Below are positions 60,105 to 64,000 of a stretch of 64,000 nt of DNA, one piece after another (position 1 is the stretch's first letter; each line of letters starts with the position of its first letter). A program made the translations under genes and the position numbers. The notes beneath the pieces are model-generated. The model made no database searches. It saw only the letters and a list, made by a program, of their open reading frames with translations, and was not told the origin of the DNA. The DNA is from Mycolicibacterium pulveris (GTDB lineage Bacteria; Actinomycetota; Actinomycetes; Mycobacteriales; Mycobacteriaceae): contig NZ_AP022599.1 of assembly GCF_010725725.1 (NCBI RefSeq), positions 2,852,001 to 2,916,000 on the forward strand, in the 5' to 3' direction.

Positions 60105-61205
60105 ATGTCGAGGAGTCCCACGCCCAGGCGGCGTGCGACCCTGGCCTCGCTGGCCGCCGAGCTCAAGGTCTCGCGCACCACGATCTCCAACGCCTACAAC
60201 CGCCCTGACCAGCTGTCGGCGGACCTGCGCGAGCGGGTGCTCGCCACGGCCAAGCGGATGGGCTATCCCGGCCCGGACCCGGTGGCGCGGTCCTTGCGGA
60301 CCCGCAAGGCCGGCGCCGTCGGCCTGATGATCACCGAGCCGCTCAACTACTCGTTCAGCGATCCCGCCGCGCTGGACTTCGTCGCGGGGCTCGCGGAGTC
60401 CTGCGAGGAGGCCGGGCAGGGTTTGCTGTTGGTGGCGATCGGACCGAATCGCACCGTCAGCGAAGGGTCGGCGGGGGTGCTGGCCGCGGGCGTCGACGGC
60501 TTCGTGGTGTACTCGGCGTCCGACGACGACCCGTACTTGCCCGTCGTGCAGCAACGGCACCTGCCGGTGGTGGTGGTGGATCAGCCCAAGGATGTGCCCG
60601 GCTTGTCGCGGGTCGGTATCGACGACCGCGACGCAATGCGTCGGCTCGCCGAATACATTGTGGGCCTTGGCCATACCGAGATCGCGTTGTTGACGATGCG
60701 GCTGGACCGGGACTGGCCGTATGCCGGCCCACGGCCGACGGTGGCCGACCCGGCGCGGCTGGGGATGCCGCACTTCCACGTCCAGCGGGAGCGCATCCAG
60801 GGGGTGTACGACGCGATGGCCGCGGCCGGGCTGGACCCGGCGTCGCTGACGGTGGTGGAGAGCTATGAGCACCTGCCGACGTCGGGCGGGGCGGCCGCGG
60901 AGGTGGCGCTGGAGGCCAACCCGCGGGTGACCGCGCTGATGTGCACGGCCGATGTGCTGGCGCTTTCGGCGATGGACTACTTGCGGGCCAACGGCGTCTA
61001 CGTGCCGGGCCAGATGACCGTGACCGGTTTCGACGGGGTGCCGGAGGCGCTGCGGCGGGGCCTGACGACCGTGGTGCAGCCCAGCCTCGAGAAGGGCCGG
61101 CGTGCCGGGCAGCTGCTACACCGTCCGCCGCGGTCGGGGCTGCCGGTCGTCGAGCTGCTCGACACCGAGGTGGTGCGGGGCCGCACCAGCGGACCGCCCG
61201 CCTAA
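60105..61205 (+). CDS. LacI-family transcriptional regulator (Rv3575c-like)
   Basis: 366-residue regulator. The N-terminal LacI helix-turn-helix is TLASLAAELKVSRTTISNAYNRPDQLS, with the hinge helix region ARSLRTRKAGAVGL. A periplasmic-binding-protein-like effector domain follows, with VDGFVVYSASDDD and VTGFDGVPEA. ATG 60105; an ATG 16 codons earlier is possible. The homologue is Rv3575c, next to kstR in M. tuberculosis. Divergent from znuACB. The effector is unknown. Confidence 0.9.
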   Translation: MSRSPTPRRRATLASLAAELKVSRTTISNAYNRPDQLSADLRERVLATAKRMGYPGPDPVARSLRTRKAGAVGLMITEPLNYSFSDPAALDFVAGLAESCEEAGQGLLLVAIGPNRTVSEGSAGVLAAGVDGFVVYSASDDDPYLPVVQQRHLPVVVVDQPKDVPGLSRVGIDDRDAMRRLAEYIVGLGHTEIALLTMRLDRDWPYAGPRPTVADPARLGMPHFHVQRERIQGVYDAMAAAGLDPASLTVVESYEHLPTSGGAAAEVALEANPRVTALMCTADVLALSAMDYLRANGVYVPGQMTVTGFDGVPEALRRGLTTVVQPSLEKGRRAGQLLHRPPRSGLPVVELLDTEVVRGRTSGPPA

Positions 61206-62140
61206 AGTTCGTGCAGTTCCGGGGTGGTGCGCAGCGTCTCGATCATCGGCGCCACGGCGTCCTGCAGCGGCGGCAGTTCCGGCGCCATCGCCAGGGCGGC
61301 GACGACGGCCAACCGCGCTCCCGCCTCGGTGACCCGAAACACCCGCTGGTCGACCGGGCGCAAGCCGAGCGCGGTGACGGCCTCGTTGTAGGTGGCGACG
61401 TCGTCGGGTCCGAGCAGCGCCAGATCGGATTCGACGGCGCCCACCGTGACCATCTCGAAGTCCGACCACAGCTCGCCGCGGCTGGTGGTGAGCATGTTGT
61501 AGTAGGGCGCGTCACCGTGGATGACCTGTAGCTCGACGTCGGGAAAATGGGCTTCGAATGCCCCGCGTGACGTGAGCACCGGCGCGATCACCGTCCATTC
61601 CCGTTGGGCGCGAGCCAGATCCGACGCCGGCAGCAGGTCGTCGCGGCCCTGCAGCGCCGCCAGCCCGTCGGGGATGTTGGCGAAGGGGGCCCAGAATCGG
61701 AGGTCGCTGCTGTCGTAGTCGCGCAGCGCCGCGTGCAGCCGGGCGGTCTGTTCGAGGCGTTCGGACATGCTCGGTTCGGCGTCGGACACCGTTTCGACGA
61801 ACTGCCAGAACGTCATCGAAAAGCCGTCGCGGCGAACGGGTTCGGCGGGCAGGAGCGGGCTGGGCGGGACCACCGGATGACCTTGTTCGGCGAGCCGGCT
61901 CGCCACCGCGAGTTCGGCGCGCTGCTGGGCCGCCTGGACGTCCGGTGTGTTCTGGTACGACGGCGGCAGCACGGTCGGCACCCGTGCCACCACCGGCGCC
62001 GGCGCCAGGTGCACGACGACGGAGAACATGTCGTGCAGCACGCGGGCGTCGTCGACTTGCAGTCCCAACTCGGCGCCGGCCGCTGTGGCGGCCGACACCG
62101 CCCGAGCGGTGCGTGCGGAGAGGTCGTCGGGGGTGAGCAT
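61202..62140 (-). CDS. Aminoglycoside phosphotransferase-fold kinase
   Basis: 312-residue protein-kinase-like small-molecule kinase. The catalytic loop VIHGDAPYYNML (HGDxxxxN) and the metal-binding WSDFEMV (DxE variant of DxD) are present, and an N-terminal nucleotide lobe is recognisable. It lies in the same direction as otsB but is separated from it by a repeat. The convergent LacI gene overlaps its end by four bases. The substrate is unknown, and a resistance role should not be assumed. Confidence 0.82.
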   Translation of the reverse strand: MLTPDDLSARTARAVSAATAAGAELGLQVDDARVLHDMFSVVVHLAPAPVVARVPTVLPPSYQNTPDVQAAQQRAELAVASRLAEQGHPVVPPSPLLPAEPVRRDGFSMTFWQFVETVSDAEPSMSERLEQTARLHAALRDYDSSDLRFWAPFANIPDGLAALQGRDDLLPASDLARAQREWTVIAPVLTSRGAFEAHFPDVELQVIHGDAPYYNMLTTSRGELWSDFEMVTVGAVESDLALLGPDDVATYNEAVTALGLRPVDQRVFRVTEAGARLAVVAALAMAPELPPLQDAVAPMIETLRTTPELHEL

Positions 62141-62210
62141 TCGCGTCAGTATTGCGGCGGCGCGGGCCGGCGTCGACCCCTTTTCTCGGTGCCGAGATCG
62201 ACGGTGCCGA

Positions 62211-62276
62211 GCGCCGAGGTCGACGAAATGGCGAGTTTTACTCGAACTTTCCCGCCCGTTTGTCCCTTTGGGCGAA
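62211..62276 (-). repeat. Dispersed intergenic repeat, family A, copy 3 (inverted)
   Basis: On the minus strand this reads TCGCCCAAAGGGACAAACGG, GCGGGAAAGTTCGAGTAAAA, then CTCGCCATTTCGTCGACCTC, GGCGC. It follows the otsB stop codon directly and precedes the phosphotransferase gene. A related motif, GTCGATCTCGGCACCG, follows it (62186-62205). It is closest to copy 2. Confidence 0.75.
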
Positions 62277-62278
62277 AA

Positions 62279-63037
62279 TTACGCGGCGCGGCGGGCGTCG
62301 AGGAGGTACTGCAGCGCTTCGGCGACATCCTCCGGCGTATCGACGCGATACTCCGCGAGCGACTCCCCGGGCCCGACCTTCACGGTCACATCAGAGCCGC
62401 CCCGCAGCCGCCGAAACACCTTCTCGTCGGTCACGTCATCGCCGAAAAATACCACCGCCGAAGCGTTTTCCTGCTGACGCAGGATGTCGAGGGCCAGCCC
62501 CTTGTCGGTCTGGATCACCGCGAACTCCAGCACCGCCTTACCCTCGGTAAGCTGCGCGTCCCACGAGTCGGCGGCCGCGCGCGCCTCCGCCAACGCCGCC
62601 TCCCCGTCCGCCGCTGAGGCGTTGCGGACATGCAGCGCGACGCTGGCCGGTTTGGTTTCCACGGTGACACCGGGCCGATCGGCGGCGATCGCCCGCAGTT
62701 CGGCGGTGATGCGCTCCAACAGATCGCGGTCGATGTCGTGGGCGAAGCCGGACGTGAACTCCGCGCCGTGGCTGCCGACCAGATGCAATCGCGGCGGCGC
62801 CTGCGAAAACCCCGACAATGAACGCAGCACCTCCAGCGCACGGCCGGAGATCACCGCCGCGGCGGTGTCGGGCAGGTCGGCGAGTTGGGCCAGGGCGTCG
62901 GTGGCCGCGGCCAGCGGGCGGGCGTCGGCCGGATTGGCCACGATCGGTGCCATGGTGCCGTCGAAGTCGGATGCGACCAGCAGTCGCGGCACCGCGGCGA
63001 CCGAGGTGAGCGCACGCTGCAGATCGGCCGGAAGCAC
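62279..63037 (-). CDS. otsB: Trehalose-6-phosphate phosphatase
   Basis: 252-residue HAD-superfamily phosphatase releasing trehalose from trehalose-6-phosphate. The motif I nucleophile is in ASDFDGTMAPI, motif II is AVISGR, motif III is the Lys in QTDKGLAL, and motif IV is FFGDDVTDEKVF. It is shorter than M. tuberculosis OtsB2, lacking the N-terminal extension. The start is GTG 63037, two bases after the kstR stop, so both are on one transcript. Confidence 0.92.
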   Translation of the reverse strand: MLPADLQRALTSVAAVPRLLVASDFDGTMAPIVANPADARPLAAATDALAQLADLPDTAAAVISGRALEVLRSLSGFSQAPPRLHLVGSHGAEFTSGFAHDIDRDLLERITAELRAIAADRPGVTVETKPASVALHVRNASAADGEAALAEARAAADSWDAQLTEGKAVLEFAVIQTDKGLALDILRQQENASAVVFFGDDVTDEKVFRRLRGGSDVTVKVGPGESLAEYRVDTPEDVAEALQYLLDARRAA

Positions 63038-63039
63038 CC

Positions 63040-63720
63040 CTAGATCTTAGGGTGCTCGCCGTCGCCGATGAGCAGTCGCACGGCGAGGTCCAGACGCTTG
63101 CTGACGTCGGTGGCCGACGCCCGCCGGGTCAGCCAGGCCAACAGGTTCGACAGCCACACATCCGAGATCACCCGCGCGATGTGGTACTGGTCCTCGGTTG
63201 GTTCGCCGTCGGCCATGGCACGCGCGAACATCGAATCCATCAGCTTGCCGACGTGATCGACCTCACCGGCTGCCGACGCGTCGGCGAACACGAAGGCCCG
63301 TGTCATCGCCTCGGTCAGCAGCGGGTTGCGCTGCATCGCGCGGTTGAGCTTGCTCACCATGAAATTCAGCCGCTGATACGGCGTGCCCCCGGACATCGCT
63401 GCGCGGTCGGTCTTGGCGTCGATGCGCTCGAACTCGCGGCCAAGCGCCGACACCAGCAGATGCACCTTCGACGGGAAGTAGCGGTAGAGGGTTCCGACCG
63501 CGACGTCGGCGCGTTCGGCGACCGCACGCATCTGAACCGCCTCGTAGCCGCCCTTGGACGCGATGGCCAGGGTGGCGTCGAGGATGCGCTTGCGGCGCTC
63601 CCGTTGGGCTTCGGAACCGAGTTCGGACTCGGTGAGCACGGCCACGTTCATCACCTGCCGCGGCCGCGAACCCGACCCTGTATCCGGACTGGTTCGTGCG
63701 GGCTGCGGCGGGCCGGACAT
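63040..63720 (-). CDS. kstR: TetR-family cholesterol catabolism repressor KstR
   Basis: Up to 226-residue TetR repressor of the cholesterol-degradation regulon, released by a cholesterol-derived CoA thioester in M. tuberculosis. The core (SELGSEAQRERRKRILDATL, AERADVAVGTLYRYFPSK helix-turn-helix, LNRAMQRNPLLTEAMTRAF) is nearly identical to M. tuberculosis Rv3574. ATG 63720 has GAAGGAG upstream; ATG 63651 would give the shorter form like M. tuberculosis KstR. A perfect KstR operator lies at 63863, between it and fadE34, implying autoregulation. Confidence 0.95.
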   Translation of the reverse strand: MSGPPQPARTSPDTGSGSRPRQVMNVAVLTESELGSEAQRERRKRILDATLAIASKGGYEAVQMRAVAERADVAVGTLYRYFPSKVHLLVSALGREFERIDAKTDRAAMSGGTPYQRLNFMVSKLNRAMQRNPLLTEAMTRAFVFADASAAGEVDHVGKLMDSMFARAMADGEPTEDQYHIARVISDVWLSNLLAWLTRRASATDVSKRLDLAVRLLIGDGEHPKI

Positions 63721-63862
63721 GCGGTGGTCAGCTCCTTCATCTTTCGCGCTCGCCAAAAACGATACGCATGCCGATCCTCATTTTCTCACCTCGGCACCGG
63801 AGTGACACCGACGTGGTCCTGCTGTAATGGCGGTCGACTTGACGGTCGACCGCTGGCACTAT

Positions 63863-63876
63863 TAGAACACGTTCTA
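63863..63876. promoter_or_regulatory. KstR operator
   Basis: TAGAACACGTTCTA is a perfect 14-base palindrome identical to the strong form of the KstR consensus (TnnAAC-nn-GTTnnA). It lies between the divergent kstR and fadE34 starts, where KstR controls both in known mycobacteria. Confidence 0.93.
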
Positions 63877-63917
63877 GTGAGGAGCACCGCCTTCTCGCCC
63901 AAACGCTAGGAGTCTCG

Positions 63918-64000
63918 GTGTCGGTGTCGTCCAAACAGCCCGTTGCTGACGAGCAGCTTGCCGTGCGTGAACTGGTCCAGAGCTGGGCTGCGGGGTCGGG
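63918..64000 (+). CDS. fadE34: Acyl-CoA dehydrogenase, 5' end only (probably fadE34)
   Basis: Only about 27 codons are visible, from GTG 63918 (alternative GTG 63924): MSVSSKQPVADEQLAVREL, followed by VQSWAAGSG. Too little for a family call by sequence alone. The assignment rests on position: in M. tuberculosis and M. smegmatis fadE34, a steroid side-chain acyl-CoA dehydrogenase, is divergent from kstR across a KstR operator exactly as here. Confidence 0.6.
   Translation, partial: MSVSSKQPVADEQLAVRELVQSWAAGS

Noticed and set aside
61202..62140. Antibiotic-resistance aminoglycoside kinase
   Set aside because: Only the general APH fold is seen. It lies in a trehalose/regulator neighbourhood with no mobile element, so a resistance label is not supported.

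Overview
The window is a GC-rich actinobacterial chromosome segment, almost certainly from a rapidly growing mycobacterium (Mycolicibacterium/M. smegmatis-like). The evidence is the gene content and order (ftsH-folE-folP-folB-folK-panC-panD-coaX-lysS-lsr2-clpC1, lpqF-mhuD, mutY/canB, disA-radA-lpqE, carD-ispF-cysS-rlmB, and kstR with a perfect KstR operator), the many GTG starts, the ATGA/GTGA/TGATG gene overlaps and the mycobacterial lipoproteins. There are no rRNA genes, insertion sequences, CRISPR arrays or recognisable tRNA genes.

Layout. 1-1.6 kb: 5' part of a Pls/PosA-type peptide synthetase. 1.8-3 kb: a yybP-ykoY (manganese) riboswitch and a TerC-family membrane protein. 3.2-9.1 kb: acyltransferase, ppa, dacB, a DUF2342 metalloprotease, tilS and hpt. 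9.2-15.5 kb: a molybdopterin oxidoreductase bracketed by small repeats, then a minus-strand operon ephA - LLM oxidoreductase - zinc alcohol dehydrogenase - lpqG. 15.7-27 kb: one long plus-strand run for protein quality control, folate, pantothenate/CoA and lysyl-tRNA. 27-30.4 kb: lsr2 and clpC1, closed by a strong terminator. 30.4-39.5 kb: an accessory block between the conserved genes clpC1 and lpqF. It holds a cobalamin riboswitch with cbtB-cbtA and a histidine phosphatase, then an oxidative-catabolism island (sensor kinase, P450, NDMA-type alcohol dehydrogenase, acyl-CoA ligase and a frameshifted SDR on the minus strand; response regulator and ferredoxin on the plus strand). 39.5-52.6 kb: conserved core (lpqF, mhuD, mutY, canB, disA, radA, lpqE, carD, ispF, cysS, rlmB). 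ispD is missing from its usual place between carD and ispF. 52.6-64 kb: ArsB-type permease, metallo-hydrolase, WhiB, pxpA, bluB, rhodanese, znuABC, a LacI regulator, otsB, kstR and the start of fadE34.

How the genes work together. Three metal or cofactor circuits can be read from the DNA: Mn2+ (riboswitch to TerC), cobalt/B12 (cobalamin riboswitch to CbtBA, plus bluB for the lower ligand of B12) and zinc (Zur-like boxes before znuABC and before a whiB gene). The 33-39.5 kb island has its own two-component sensor, a P450 and a P450-type ferredoxin, followed by dehydrogenase, CoA ligase and reductase. That is the logic of a hydroxylate-oxidise-activate pathway for an unknown hydrophobic substrate.

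Two dispersed intergenic repeat families occur in the window (three copies of one about 65 bp long, two of another about 65-77 bp), plus one long imperfect palindrome between convergent genes.
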